From positions 13,209-77,208 of the forward strand of contig CALFJE010000063.1 in NCBI GenBank assembly GCA_937877545.1: a stretch of 64,000 bases of DNA. The letters are read 5' to 3'. Below, in pieces: positions 16,762-25,420 of the stretch. The stretch is from an uncultured Selenomonadales bacterium (lineage in GTDB: Bacteria > Bacillota > Negativicutes > Selenomonadales > Selenomonadaceae). The position numbers and the translations under genes were made by a program. The notes under the pieces were generated by a model. That model ran no database searches and was not told the DNA's origin. It worked only from the letters and a program-made list of their open reading frames with translations. Within the stretch, counting starts at the first letter, position 1; each line of letters begins with the position of its first letter.

Positions 16762-17793
16762 TCAATGCTCCCTGCGCGTGATAAACATTGCGTCGCCGAA
16801 GGAAAAAAATCTGTACCGCTCGGCGACCGCCTCGGCGTAGGCTTGCAAGATAAATTCACGTCCCGCGAACGCGCTAACCAGCATTAACAGCGTTGACTTG
16901 GGCAGGTGGAAGTTGGTTATCAGCGCGTCGACGATTTTAAATTCGTAGCCGGGATAAATGAAAATTTTCGTCGAGCTTGAGCCGACCGCCACGGAGCTTT
17001 TATCCAAAGCCGCCGCCTCCAACGTTCGGATTGAAGTCGTGCCAACCGCGATAACCCGCCCGCCGCGCAGTTTCGTTTCGCGTATCAAGTCCGCCGTCGC
17101 TTGCGGTATCGAAAAATATTCCTCGTGCATTTCGTGTTGCTCAATCGTCTCGACTTGCACGGGGCGGAAAGTTCCCAATCCTACATGCAACGTCACAAAG
17201 CCCAAGTTGACGCCGAACGCCGCAAGGTCGCGCATTTGCTCCGCCGTGAAGTGCAAGCCTGCCGTCGGAGCCGCCGCCGAGCCTCGTTCGCGATTGTAGA
17301 CCGTCTGGTAGCGTTCGGAGTCGTCAAGCTTTTCGTGAATGTAGGGCGGCAACGGCGTTTCACCCAGTCTGTCCAGAACCTCCTCGAATACGCCGCTGAA
17401 TTCAAATTGCACGACGCGCCCGCCAAAATCCGTGCGCCCGACGACCTTACAGCTAAGCTCGTCGCCGAAAGCAATTTCTGTTCCTTCCGCGATTTTCCTG
17501 CCGGGCTTGACCAAAGTTTCCCACGTCACGGCGTCGAGGCGTCGGAGCAAAAAAATTTCGACGCGTGCGCCCGTCGATTTGCGTCCGAGGAGCCGCGCCG
17601 GTATTACCCGCGTGTCGTTGAATATCAGCGTGTCGCCCGCCCGCAAGAATTTCCGCAGGTCGAAAAAATGTTCGTTAGTTATCGTTCGCCGCGCAGGGTC
17701 GAGCACCATAAGCCGCGACGCGTTCCTAGGCTCCAGCGGGCGTTGCGCGATTAATTCTTCCGGCAAATTATAATCAAAGTCACTTAGCCGCAT
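16762..17793 (-). CDS. queA: S-adenosylmethionine:tRNA ribosyltransferase-isomerase
   Basis: QueA transfers and isomerises the ribosyl part of SAM onto preQ1-tRNA to make epoxyqueuosine. The 343-residue product starts at ATG 17793 with an AAGG site; the longer frame to 17832 lies within the upstream gene. Typical segments are FDYNLPEELIAQRPLEPR at the start, FNDTRVIPARL near 62, AAPTAGLHFT near 165, VTLHVGLGTFRPV near 193 and IYPGYEFKIVDALITNFHLP near 275-295. Its start overlaps the PheC-like gene by 14 bp. Confidence 0.97.
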   Translation of the reverse strand: MRLSDFDYNLPEELIAQRPLEPRNASRLMVLDPARRTITNEHFFDLRKFLRAGDTLIFNDTRVIPARLLGRKSTGARVEIFLLRRLDAVTWETLVKPGRKIAEGTEIAFGDELSCKVVGRTDFGGRVVQFEFSGVFEEVLDRLGETPLPPYIHEKLDDSERYQTVYNRERGSAAAPTAGLHFTAEQMRDLAAFGVNLGFVTLHVGLGTFRPVQVETIEQHEMHEEYFSIPQATADLIRETKLRGGRVIAVGTTSIRTLEAAALDKSSVAVGSSSTKIFIYPGYEFKIVDALITNFHLPKSTLLMLVSAFAGREFILQAYAEAVAERYRFFSFGDAMFITRREH

Positions 17794-18583
17794 CAGCCTT
17801 CCGCCCCAAATATTTAATCTCCAAACGTTCAAGCGTGCCGTTCATGCGCAATTCCGCCAAAACAAAGTTCACGTAGTTTAAAAGCTCCTGGTCGCCCTTC
17901 GCCATTAAAATTCCGCAAGAGTGGAGCGTCCCCTCGAACGGTTTGGTGACCAGCGGCGCGGCAAGTCTCGGCTCGCGCTTAACCCAGCTCACCGCCTCGA
18001 CAGTCTCCGTTATCATGATGTCAGCCTTGCCGTCGGCGATTTGAATCGGGATGTCGGCGTTCTCCTCGTGGACAATCAACGTCGCCTTGGTCAGATTGGC
18101 GCGGGCAAATTTCTCGTTGGTGCCGCCGGGGTTAATCATGACGCGAACGCTCGGCTTGTTTATGTCGGCAAGCGTCTTGAACTTTTTGGCGTCGGATTTG
18201 CGACAGAGAATCGTCTTGCCGAAAAGTCCCTCGCCGTAAGCGTCGCTCATCGCCATAGACTTAGCCCGCGCATAATTCCTTGATATGCCGCAAAGCGCAA
18301 TGTCGAACTTGTCGGCTTGCATGTCGGCGGCAAGGGTCGGCCACGTGGTCGGAACGTATTCAATCGCCACGCCCAAACTCGCCGCGATAATCTTTGACAA
18401 CTCGGCGTCAATGCCCTCGTATTCGCCCGTGTCGGGATTTAGGTAGGACATCGGAATATAATCGCCCGTCGTGCCGATTCGGATTGTGCCTCGCGCCGCA
18501 ATCTCCTCCAAATGCCCCGCCTCCACGCGCACGAACGGCAGGAGCAATATCGCCGCGACAATCATTAAGCAAAGTCTTTTCAT
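17780..18583 (-). CDS. PheC-like periplasmic protein (cyclohexadienyl dehydratase / solute-binding fold)
   Basis: The 267-residue product has a signal peptide (MKRLCLMIVAAILLLPFVRVEA, residues 1-22) and a type II periplasmic-binding fold. Several stretches match cyclohexadienyl dehydratase (PheC) closely as I recall it: GTTGDYIPMSY near 38, FDIALCGISRNYARA near 92, INPGGTNEKFARANL near 150 and DGKADIMITETVEA near 188. The last includes the glutamate needed for arogenate/prephenate dehydration. The alternative is an amino-acid ABC binding protein, but no permease or ATPase gene is adjacent, which favours the enzyme. The cellular role is unclear. Confidence 0.7.
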   Translation of the reverse strand: MKRLCLMIVAAILLLPFVRVEAGHLEEIAARGTIRIGTTGDYIPMSYLNPDTGEYEGIDAELSKIIAASLGVAIEYVPTTWPTLAADMQADKFDIALCGISRNYARAKSMAMSDAYGEGLFGKTILCRKSDAKKFKTLADINKPSVRVMINPGGTNEKFARANLTKATLIVHEENADIPIQIADGKADIMITETVEAVSWVKREPRLAAPLVTKPFEGTLHSCGILMAKGDQELLNYVNFVLAELRMNGTLERLEIKYLGRKADAAK

Positions 18584-18593
18584 GATGAACCTC

Positions 18594-19658
18594 CTAATAA
18601 AGTTTTTTAAGATTGGTGCCCTTGTAGTAGTGCGCCAAAATCTTGTCGTAGGTGCGGGCGTCCTCGGCGTAAGTCCTCGCGCCGCGCTGACTCATGCCCA
18701 CGCCGTGACCGCTGCCAAAGCCCGTGAATATCAGCTTGTCGCCGTCAACTTTAACGTTGCAAAGCGTGCTCGGCAAATTGAATTTTGCACGCAACTCCTT
18801 GCCCGTCAACGTCAACGTCTTTTTATCGCCGACAATCTGCGCGGTCGCCACGCGTCCCGAAGGCGTCTTGCCGCTAATCTTAGCCGATTTAAGCTTGCCG
18901 ATGTCCAAATCCTTTGCGTCAACCTTAATCGTCCAGGGCGTGCCCGCCGCGAAATTCTCCTTAACCGAAACCAGATAGGGAACGGCGTCGCTCCAAATCT
19001 CCTCGGCTCCGGCAGTGATGCCGCCGCTGTCTTGGTGAAAGCTCGCGTTAATCAGCTTGTCCTTGAAGACCAAAACCTCGCCGCGTGTCTCTTCCACCGC
19101 CCACTCAACCGATTCAAAATCCGCCACGCCGTCATAAACTTGACAGTGGGTGGTCGCGCACAGGTCAAAGCCGTCCGCCTCGTGACGCTTGCGATTTTTC
19201 ATGGCGAACGAACGCGCCGCTATCGTCTGCGCCTTGAGAGCCTCCAGCGGATACAACGCCGGCATTTCCTTTGGCACCACCCCGCGCAGATATTCTTCGA
19301 CGGGCACCAGGCTTATCACGTCGAGCTTGCCGTTGGTCTTGTTAATCCGCACGCCGCCGTAATATTCCTTGCCCTCAATCGTCGTGCGCAAATCCTGCAA
19401 CAAAACCGTTTCGGGGCGAATCTCCATGGCTCCGACCTTGAGCTTGTCGGCATTGACGGCGAATTTCTTATCGGCGGGAGCCTTGCCGAGCACTTTGCCG
19501 GTTGCGGCGTCGGTGATTGTGCACGGCGCGGAAACTTTCAAGACGACGCGCTCAAAGCCGCTAAGGATACCGATTCGCAATTCGGGCGACCACGTACCCG
19601 CCTCCGCGCCGCTCATTATCAAAAGTATCAGCGCGAACGTCAAACATTTTTTAAGCAT
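18594..19658 (-). CDS. SpoIID/LytB-domain secreted protein
   Basis: The 354-residue product has an N-terminal signal peptide (FALILLIMSGAEA). A SpoIID domain follows with PVEEYLRGVVPKEMPALYP near residue 118, LKAQTIAARSFA near 140, the CATTHCQVYDG motif near 165 and GSGHGVGMSQRGA near 315. SpoIID-type enzymes are lytic transglycosylases acting on denuded glycan strands. In non-sporulating Negativicutes a SpoIID/LytB gene sits next to queA-tgt, as here. There is a 10-bp gap to the PheC-like gene and 3 bp to the upstream membrane-protein gene. Confidence 0.9.
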   Translation of the reverse strand: MLKKCLTFALILLIMSGAEAGTWSPELRIGILSGFERVVLKVSAPCTITDAATGKVLGKAPADKKFAVNADKLKVGAMEIRPETVLLQDLRTTIEGKEYYGGVRINKTNGKLDVISLVPVEEYLRGVVPKEMPALYPLEALKAQTIAARSFAMKNRKRHEADGFDLCATTHCQVYDGVADFESVEWAVEETRGEVLVFKDKLINASFHQDSGGITAGAEEIWSDAVPYLVSVKENFAAGTPWTIKVDAKDLDIGKLKSAKISGKTPSGRVATAQIVGDKKTLTLTGKELRAKFNLPSTLCNVKVDGDKLIFTGFGSGHGVGMSQRGARTYAEDARTYDKILAHYYKGTNLKKLY

Positions 19659-19661
19659 AAA

Positions 19662-21305
19662 TCATTCCTCGTTCTTCGGAACAAAAACTTTGCAAGGGAT
19701 AACCTCGCTGCCCTCGACGCGTTCGCTCTCGTAAATCACGCGGAAATTCTTATCGCGGCTCAGCGCATTGTAAATCACGGCGTCCTTGCTAGTGGCGATT
19801 ATGTGCGTGAAGTCGTAGCGGGCGAAAAAGTCCGTGTAGTAAATCCTGCCCCGCGTGAAGTCCAGATACTCCTGCAAAATATTCTTCTGCCCGTTATTGG
19901 CGGGAAGGAAAACCTCCGAGCGCGAATCGATGTAATATTTAACGCCCATCATGCCCGCCAGCCCGCCGTAGCCTTGTCCGACGTACAGCTTAATATTTTC
20001 GGGGCGTTCGTCGCGGAGGAGGAAGCCAATCGCCTTGGCAAAGGTATCGTCCGATTCTTTGGCGCGATTGTCGAGCGTCGCGAACATAACGCCGCAGATG
20101 ATAAACGCCGTCGCCGCCAACGAGCAAACTTTTCGCGGGAGTATCGCCGGGTGGAGCAGTCGCCCTTCAAACTTGTGAATCAGCAAATTGTACGCCGCGA
20201 CGCCCAACGCCACTGCAAGCAATACGCCGAGCGGCACCGTCAAGCGGTCGAGCTTTTCGTTGAGGAGCGTCGTCGCAACCGCCGTGTTCACGAAGGTCAG
20301 CAGGAAGAACGCCAACGTCAGCAAGCCGCGATTTTTATAATCGGCGTCCGCCGAACGCGAAAATATTTTTTCAAGCTGAAAATCGCGCCACGCGTAAGCC
20401 AACGGGAACGTCGCCATAAAGTAAAACAATGCCTGGTTGCGCACGTGCATGACCGCCATAAACATAAGCCCGCCGCTCAGCAAGACGTATCGCCGCGGAA
20501 CTTTGATTCGCGCCAATGTCGCAATGAGTATTGCCGCCGTCAAGTAAAAGCACTTCCCGCGCAGATTGTGAGCCGTCGGCGTGAACATTTCGGCGATATT
20601 GTTGTTAATCGCGTCGATGCCGTAGGAGCGGAAAACGTAAGTGAGCGCGTCGACGCCGTAAGGATTTATCAGCCCGCCAATTACAAGCCCCGCCATTGCC
20701 GCAAGCAGGAACTTGCCATGACGGACGCTCCGCACGAACAGGAACGGCAGGCATAAAACCAACGTCAGGAGCCAAACCGCCGCGTGCAGATTCGCAACCG
20801 CGACGCCAATCAGCGGCAACGGCAACAGCCATTTGAAATTTTCGGTGCGCGTGAACTTTTCCAGCAAAAAGACTTCGATTAGCAACAGCGGCGTCGAGAA
20901 CAGTTGCGGGCGCGGGACTATCGCCGGCGTCACGAGCAAACTAACGACGAAGCTCAGCGCGAACGATAAAGTCTTATTGCCGCCGCTAACGTAAAGGCAC
21001 AGCCGCCAATGAATAAAGACCGTTGCCGCGCCGAGGAGGGCGTCCGTCAATCTCAGCCCGTCGAAGCCCAAGGTTTGATAAACTTCCCAAAACAAGACGC
21101 CGCTCAGCCACTGTTGCGCCACGAGTTGTAAGCCTTCGTGAATCGTGAACGGGTCGACGTGCGGAAAGCCCTGCTCCATGACGTATCGCCCCAAGTTCAT
21201 TACAAAATACGTGTCGGCGTCTTCAGGCAAGCGGAAAAGCGTTTGGCAGAACGCCACGCCCGCCGACAGTAAAACGATTTGCACGAGGTTAAGCAACTTA
21301 GGCAT
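19662..21305 (-). CDS. Polytopic membrane protein, GT-C-like
   Basis: The 547-residue product starts at ATG 21305, overlapping the upstream oxidoreductase gene by 8 bp. It has about ten hydrophobic helices. A periplasm-type loop after the first helix carries DADTYFVMNLGRYVMEQG and DPFTIHEG, the acidic/DPF pattern seen in GT-C-like integral membrane proteins of the Mannosyl/ArnT kind. The final 130 residues form a soluble domain. A lipid-linked sugar donor is likely, but the substrate cannot be told. Its neighbours are a UGM-like flavoprotein and a SpoIID protein, which suggests an envelope function. Confidence 0.6.
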   Translation of the reverse strand: MPKLLNLVQIVLLSAGVAFCQTLFRLPEDADTYFVMNLGRYVMEQGFPHVDPFTIHEGLQLVAQQWLSGVLFWEVYQTLGFDGLRLTDALLGAATVFIHWRLCLYVSGGNKTLSFALSFVVSLLVTPAIVPRPQLFSTPLLLIEVFLLEKFTRTENFKWLLPLPLIGVAVANLHAAVWLLTLVLCLPFLFVRSVRHGKFLLAAMAGLVIGGLINPYGVDALTYVFRSYGIDAINNNIAEMFTPTAHNLRGKCFYLTAAILIATLARIKVPRRYVLLSGGLMFMAVMHVRNQALFYFMATFPLAYAWRDFQLEKIFSRSADADYKNRGLLTLAFFLLTFVNTAVATTLLNEKLDRLTVPLGVLLAVALGVAAYNLLIHKFEGRLLHPAILPRKVCSLAATAFIICGVMFATLDNRAKESDDTFAKAIGFLLRDERPENIKLYVGQGYGGLAGMMGVKYYIDSRSEVFLPANNGQKNILQEYLDFTRGRIYYTDFFARYDFTHIIATSKDAVIYNALSRDKNFRVIYESERVEGSEVIPCKVFVPKNEE

Positions 21306-22863
21306 CGGTTTTTTCCTCGTGATAAGTTTGTTCGGCGTTGATGTTCCAAACGGCGGCCTTTGTGAATTTGCCGGCAAGCGCACAGACCGCCGCCACCGAC
21401 GTCAGCATACTGTGATCCATGTTGTTGTAGCGGTGTTGCCCGTTGCGCCCTATGCAGTAAAGATTTTTGATGTCGTCAAGCGCGGCGCGAAGCTCGTCGA
21501 TATTCTCGTAGGTGTCGAAGTAGGCGGGATAAGCCTTGGGAACCTTGACTTGCACGCCGAAACGCACGCTGCCCGCGTCGATTATGCCGATTGACGCCAG
21601 CTCCTCCGTTGCGAACTTTATAAAGTCCTCCTCGCTCATCTGCCAAAGGTCGTCGCCCTCGTTGCAAAAATACTCCAGCCCCAGCCAAACCGAATTTTGC
21701 GGGTCGACAACCATGTACGGCGACCAGTTGTTGAAAATCTGCAGACGCCCCAGCTTAACCGACGGCTCCTGAACGTAAATCCAGCAATCGGGCACGATGT
21801 CGCCGAGCGTCTTGATTCGCGTCTTATTGGGCGGCAACAGCTTATCGACGAGCAGCCCCACGGTTATGAAGTCGCGATAGGGCAAGCCGCGTGCAATCGT
21901 AAGTTGGCGCAGATTCAAGCCGTCGTCGAGAGCCTCGGCAAGTTCGGCAAGCGGCATACTGGAAATAAAATAATCGGCGGGGAACGTCAGCAGACCGGCG
22001 GCATTGTCGACCTTGACGGACTTGATAACCTTGTCGGCGTCGACGTGGCAGCTAACGACTTTGGAATTGAGCAAGACCTCGCCGCCGCCTGCGCGTATCT
22101 CGTCGGCTAATTTTTCCCACAATTGACCGGGACCGAATTTGGGATAATGGAAGCGTTCAATCAGGGAAGTTTCGCCCGCGCCCTCCTTGGAGCCGAAAGT
22201 TTTCTTAACAAAGTCGAGGACGGTTTTGCCGAGCGAAAGCCCCTTGATACGTTGAGCACCCCACGCCGCGCCAATCTCCTGCGGCGTCCTGCCCCAAACT
22301 TTGGTCGTATAATCGCGGAAAAACGTTTCGTAAAGCCGTTGCCCGAAGCGGTTAATCATGAAGTCTTCAAGCGTATTCTCCTCGCGTTGACTGTACTTAG
22401 CCTTAAGGAAGCTCGCGCCGACTGAAAGCATCTCCGTGAAGCCCAGATTTTTAATCGTCTCAAAGTTCAGCGATATGGGGTAGGAAAAGAACTTCCCGCG
22501 ATAAAAAATCCTGGACACGCGGTTACGATTCAGAAAAACCTCGTCGACCTGTTCGGGGTCTGCGCCGCCGTCGACCAAAACCGATTCGCGACCGAGAATT
22601 TTATCGTCGAAGGCGGGCGCACCCTGCGCGGGCAAAAGCTCATTCCAAAGCTTGAGAACTTCGGGGCTTTTGGTAAAAAATCTGTGACCGCCGATGTCCA
22701 TGCGGTTGCCGTTGAAATTCATTGTGCGAGCCAGTCCGCCGACGAAGTTTTCTTTTTCCAGGACAATCGGCTTGATGTCGGTAAACTTGAGCAGGTAATG
22801 GGCGGCAGTCAAGCCCGCGACGCCCGCCCCGATGATTATGGCGTAATGTTTCTTCTTAAACAA
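21298..22863 (-). CDS. FAD-dependent oxidoreductase, UDP-galactopyranose-mutase-like
   Basis: I place the start at TTG 22863 with GGAGG ten bases upstream; the longer frame lacks a ribosome site. The 521-residue product opens with a dinucleotide loop IIGAGVAGLTAAHYLL and VLEKENFVGGLARTM, then DIGGHRFFTKSPEV. Mid-protein it has RLYETFFRDYTTKVWG and WGAQRIKGLSL, the arrangement of UGM/amine-oxidase-like flavoproteins used in polysaccharide synthesis. The C-terminal FAD contact region is CIGRNGQHRYNNMDHSML. Sugar modification is more likely than amine oxidation but not proven. Confidence 0.8.
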   Translation of the reverse strand: MFKKKHYAIIIGAGVAGLTAAHYLLKFTDIKPIVLEKENFVGGLARTMNFNGNRMDIGGHRFFTKSPEVLKLWNELLPAQGAPAFDDKILGRESVLVDGGADPEQVDEVFLNRNRVSRIFYRGKFFSYPISLNFETIKNLGFTEMLSVGASFLKAKYSQREENTLEDFMINRFGQRLYETFFRDYTTKVWGRTPQEIGAAWGAQRIKGLSLGKTVLDFVKKTFGSKEGAGETSLIERFHYPKFGPGQLWEKLADEIRAGGGEVLLNSKVVSCHVDADKVIKSVKVDNAAGLLTFPADYFISSMPLAELAEALDDGLNLRQLTIARGLPYRDFITVGLLVDKLLPPNKTRIKTLGDIVPDCWIYVQEPSVKLGRLQIFNNWSPYMVVDPQNSVWLGLEYFCNEGDDLWQMSEEDFIKFATEELASIGIIDAGSVRFGVQVKVPKAYPAYFDTYENIDELRAALDDIKNLYCIGRNGQHRYNNMDHSMLTSVAAVCALAGKFTKAAVWNINAEQTYHEEKTDA

Positions 22864-22993
22864 AAAAATGTTTCCTCCAAAGTGTGAAGTTGGCAATGCG
22901 TATCAGCGCAACGAGCCGTTTATCCCGAAAACGGTCGGTTTGTGTCGGCGCGGAAACAACGTTGCCTAAGTTGAACGGCTTGACGCGCTCACC

Positions 22994-23015
22994 GGATGCA
23001 ACGTCACGTTGCCGC
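22994..23015. repeat. 22-bp palindromic repeat, first copy
   Basis: The core GCAACGTCACGTTGC has 7-bp arms around one central base. An identical 22-bp copy lies at 25361-25382. In this copy the complementary strand supplies the TGA stop of the adjoining leftward gene. As a hairpin it would have a 5-bp stem, too weak for termination. Confidence 0.75.
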
Positions 23016-23642
23016 CGCAGGAAGATAGAGCAGGACGTTTTGCTCGCCAATCTGCGCGACGCCGAACTTAATCCTGTCGCCCGCGTGACAGCCGTAATCG
23101 CTTTGCGGCTCGTTGAGCAGTTCGCCCGTCAAAATATTTTCGTCGACGGCAAGGCACCGCACCCAAAGCAATTCGGGCTTGTGCTCCGCGCTCATGAAGT
23201 AGACAACCACGTCGTCGGGATAATGCGGGTGGCGGAAGGCGTCCAGGTTTTTGATAAGGCGCGTCTCCTCGCGGGCGGCGTCCGGCTCGGAACGGTCGTT
23301 GATTATCGCAATCCTGTCGCGGAAGGGCAGGGCGTATTCGGCGGTCACAATCCTAAGTTCGGCGTCGTCGACAGCCCCGCGCTTGAGCTTGACCGATTTT
23401 TTATAGCTTGACGGGAAAATCTTAATGCGCCCGCCCGCAAGCTTTGCACCCGCCAAAATCTCAAAGACGAAAGTCTCGCCGTCAACGTAGGCGTAAGTCA
23501 AAAAGCCGTCGAGCTTTTCATCGGGCGGGTAGTCAAAGACTCCGCGCAGATTCACCGCCGCCACGACACCCGCGCCGCTCAGCAGACAAATTTGCCGATA
23601 CATGTCGCGGAAAAATATTTCTTCAACCTTCAAGGCATTCAT
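23004..23642 (-). CDS. Hypothetical protein, about 210 residues
   Basis: I do not recognise the family. The frame has three candidate starts: ATG 23657, ATG 23642 and TTG 23633. AAAGGAG sits directly against ATG 23642 but nine bases before TTG 23633, so the TTG may be used. The product is beta-rich, alternating short strands and charged turns, with no signal peptide, membrane span or catalytic motif. It contains AFRHPHYPDDVVVYF and LLWVRCLAVDE. Its last codons are written by the palindromic repeat. About 140 bp separate it from the oxidoreductase gene downstream. Confidence 0.55.
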   Translation of the reverse strand: MNALKVEEIFFRDMYRQICLLSGAGVVAAVNLRGVFDYPPDEKLDGFLTYAYVDGETFVFEILAGAKLAGGRIKIFPSSYKKSVKLKRGAVDDAELRIVTAEYALPFRDRIAIINDRSEPDAAREETRLIKNLDAFRHPHYPDDVVVYFMSAEHKPELLWVRCLAVDENILTGELLNEPQSDYGCHAGDRIKFGVAQIGEQNVLLYLPAAAT

Positions 23643-23681
23643 CTCCTTTCGATTCATTTTACCACAATTCACGCCTGCTTA

Positions 23682-23710
23682 TTGAAAAAATTTTTGCCGT
23701 CTGATAAACT
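23682..23710 (+). promoter_or_regulatory. Promoter for tsaE-tsaB-rimI
   Basis: TTGAAA and TAAACT are separated by 17 bp, and the start codon is 29 bp downstream. It lies inside the short divergent gap between the hypothetical gene and tsaE. Confidence 0.55.
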
Positions 23711-23738
23711 TCGCGTAACGAAAACGGCAAGAGGAGTG

Positions 23739-24230
23739 ATGAGCGTTTTGTTTACCCACATAACCCAGTCCCCCTACGGGACGGTAAAATTGGCGGCGAA
23801 GGTGGCTCAACGTGTGCGCGAGGGCACGGTTATTTGTCTGGAGGGAGGCTTGGGCGCGGGCAAAACATTGTTCGTCCAATCCATGGCGCGAACGCTCGGC
23901 GTCCAAGGCGAAGTCACGAGCCCGACCTTCAATCTCATGAGCGTTTACGAAGGTTTTTGCCCGATAGTTCACTTTGACCTGTATCGCTTGCACAGCGAGG
24001 ACGAGCTGGAGGACATCGGCTTTTACGAGTACACCGATTTTCCCGACGGGATTGTTTTCATTGAGTGGGCAGAGAAATTTCCGCAGGCGTTGCCGGAGAA
24101 TTACGTTGTGATAAAGATTGAGCGTTTAAAGGACGCCCGTAACATGCGGCGGATAACGTTTGACTGCGTGGGCGAGGAGCACGAGGATTTTATCGCCGAG
24201 CTGGAGTATTTCGTCACGAAGGAGGATTGA
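23739..24230 (+). CDS. tsaE: tRNA t6A biosynthesis ATPase TsaE
   Basis: The 163-residue product starts at ATG 23739 behind GAGGAG; the longer upstream frame is not used. The Walker A loop GGLGAGKTLFVQSMA lies near residue 40, SPTFNLMSVYEG near 65, the HFDLYRL motif near 83 and FIEWAEKFP near 110. TsaE cycles the TsaB-TsaD complex that transfers threonylcarbamoyl to A37 of ANN-decoding tRNAs. tsaB follows immediately; tsaD is not in this window. Confidence 0.95.
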   Translation: MSVLFTHITQSPYGTVKLAAKVAQRVREGTVICLEGGLGAGKTLFVQSMARTLGVQGEVTSPTFNLMSVYEGFCPIVHFDLYRLHSEDELEDIGFYEYTDFPDGIVFIEWAEKFPQALPENYVVIKIERLKDARNMRRITFDCVGEEHEDFIAELEYFVTKED

Positions 24231-24232
24231 GC

Positions 24233-24907
24233 TTGCGCATACTGGGGATAGAAACCGCGACGCGTGCGGCAAGCGTTGCGGTAATTTTTGACGGGAAATT
24301 ATTGGCGGAGTCGGTACGCGAATCGCCGCAGAGCTTTTCGGAAACGCTTATGCCGCAAGTGGAGGAGGTCATACGGGCGGCGGGCGCGTTCGAGCGATTG
24401 GACGCCGTGGCGGTAAGCATAGGACCGGGGTCATTTACGGGCTTGCGAATCGGCTTGGCGACGGCAAAGGCATTGGCTTACGCGTGGGGGATAAAGATAA
24501 TCGGCGTGTCGACGCTTCAAGCAATGGCTTACAACTTCCCGAACGCAAAAGTCGTGCCGCTGACGGACGCGCAAAAAAATCGGGCGTACTGTCAAATCTT
24601 CGCGGACGGCGTGGCGCAGACGGAATTAAAAATCGAGCCGATAGACGAAATAGTCACCGAGCTTGGACGAGCGACGGGCGAATTTTTTTTATGCGGAGAT
24701 GTGCTCCACAAAATAAAAGTGCCGTTGCCGCCGAACGTGCACCTTGCGCCGTCGAACTTAAAAATGCCGAGGGCGTCGAGCGTGGCAATATGCGCGGAGG
24801 CTTCGGGCAAAGTCGATAACGTGATGAATTTGGAGCCGTTGTACATTCGACGTTCGGAGGCGGAGGAATTATGGGAGAAAAGACACGGCTTAGTTTCCGA
24901 GCAATGA
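24233..24907 (+). CDS. tsaB: t6A biosynthesis protein TsaB
   Basis: I chose TTG 24233, seven bases after GGAGG at the end of tsaE; another TTG two codons earlier is possible. The 224-residue ASKHA-fold product has LGIETATRAASVAV at the start, QSFSETLMPQVEEVI near 35 and VSIGPGSFTGLRIGLATAKALA near 65-85. It scaffolds TsaD and lacks its metal-binding histidines. The 3' end overlaps rimI by 37 bp. Confidence 0.94.
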   Translation: MRILGIETATRAASVAVIFDGKLLAESVRESPQSFSETLMPQVEEVIRAAGAFERLDAVAVSIGPGSFTGLRIGLATAKALAYAWGIKIIGVSTLQAMAYNFPNAKVVPLTDAQKNRAYCQIFADGVAQTELKIEPIDEIVTELGRATGEFFLCGDVLHKIKVPLPPNVHLAPSNLKMPRASSVAICAEASGKVDNVMNLEPLYIRRSEAEELWEKRHGLVSEQ

Positions 24908-25326
24908 CGCAAGACGATGCGGACGTTATCGCCGAGATTGAGGAGGCAAGCTTCGCCATGCCTTGGAGCCGCGAGGATTTTTGGCGCGAGGCACATAACG
25001 AGCTTGCGGAGTATATCGTCGGCGAGCTGTACGGTCGAGTCGTGGCGTATGCGGGCGCGTGGGTTTCGTTCAATCAAGCGGAGGTCATGAGCGTAGCGGT
25101 CGCGCCCGAACTTCGCGGTCAAGGCATAGGGACGATTCTTTTCGGCGAGCTGATTAAAGCTGTCAAAGCACGCGGCGCAACTGCGATAACGTTGGAGGTT
25201 CGTCCGAGCAATACGGCGGCGATTAAACTTTATGAAAGCTTCGGGCTTAGGAGCGTCGGGCGTCGGCACGGCTACTATCTCGACAACGGCGAGGATGCGC
25301 TGATTATGTGGAACACCAAAATTTAA
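24871..25326 (+). CDS. rimI: Ribosomal-protein-alanine N-acetyltransferase RimI
   Basis: The 151-residue GNAT protein starts at ATG 24871 behind GGAGG. The acetyl-CoA loop VAPELRGQGIGTILFGEL lies near residues 76-94, with LEVRPSNTAAIKLYESFGL near 108 and the terminal GYYLDNGEDALIMW, all typical of RimI. The gene context tsaE-tsaB-rimI is standard. Its last 21 bp are repeated after an inserted segment downstream, as if a small insertion duplicated the gene end. Confidence 0.92.
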   Translation: MGEKTRLSFRAMTQDDADVIAEIEEASFAMPWSREDFWREAHNELAEYIVGELYGRVVAYAGAWVSFNQAEVMSVAVAPELRGQGIGTILFGELIKAVKARGATAITLEVRPSNTAAIKLYESFGLRSVGRRHGYYLDNGEDALIMWNTKI

Positions 25327-25401
25327 AAAGCCTGCCAAATCGTCGATACGTGTCCACATTGGATGCAACGTCACGTTGCCGCTGATTATGTGGAACACCA
25401 A
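25299..25401. repeat. 21-bp direct repeat flanking a 61-bp insert
   Basis: The bases at 25299-25319 (end of rimI) recur exactly at 25381-25401. The 61 bp between carry the second copy of the palindromic repeat (25361-25382). The downstream repeat reads as an alternative rimI end (NTKL then stop), so the original junction was probably here before insertion or slippage. Confidence 0.75.
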
Positions 25402-25420
25402 GCTTTAGGAGGAAATTTTC

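Noticed and set aside
18471..20756. A 761-codon open frame on the plus strand opposite the SpoIID and membrane-protein genes.
   Set aside because: Its product is an Arg/His/Gln-rich string with no domain, no ribosome site, and it mirrors two clearly real genes with signal peptides and motifs. It is a by-product of GC-rich codon use.
22897..22993. Possible small gene in the gap between the oxidoreductase and the hypothetical gene.
   Set aside because: Frames here have no ribosome site or recognisable product; I see only the palindromic repeat at the edge of the gap.
25363..25420. ATG 25363 as the true start of the GT2 gene, since it is in frame.
   Set aside because: It has no ribosome site and lies in a dispersed palindrome copied from elsewhere; ATG 25421 has an ideal site. 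The frame problem is better explained by the C run.
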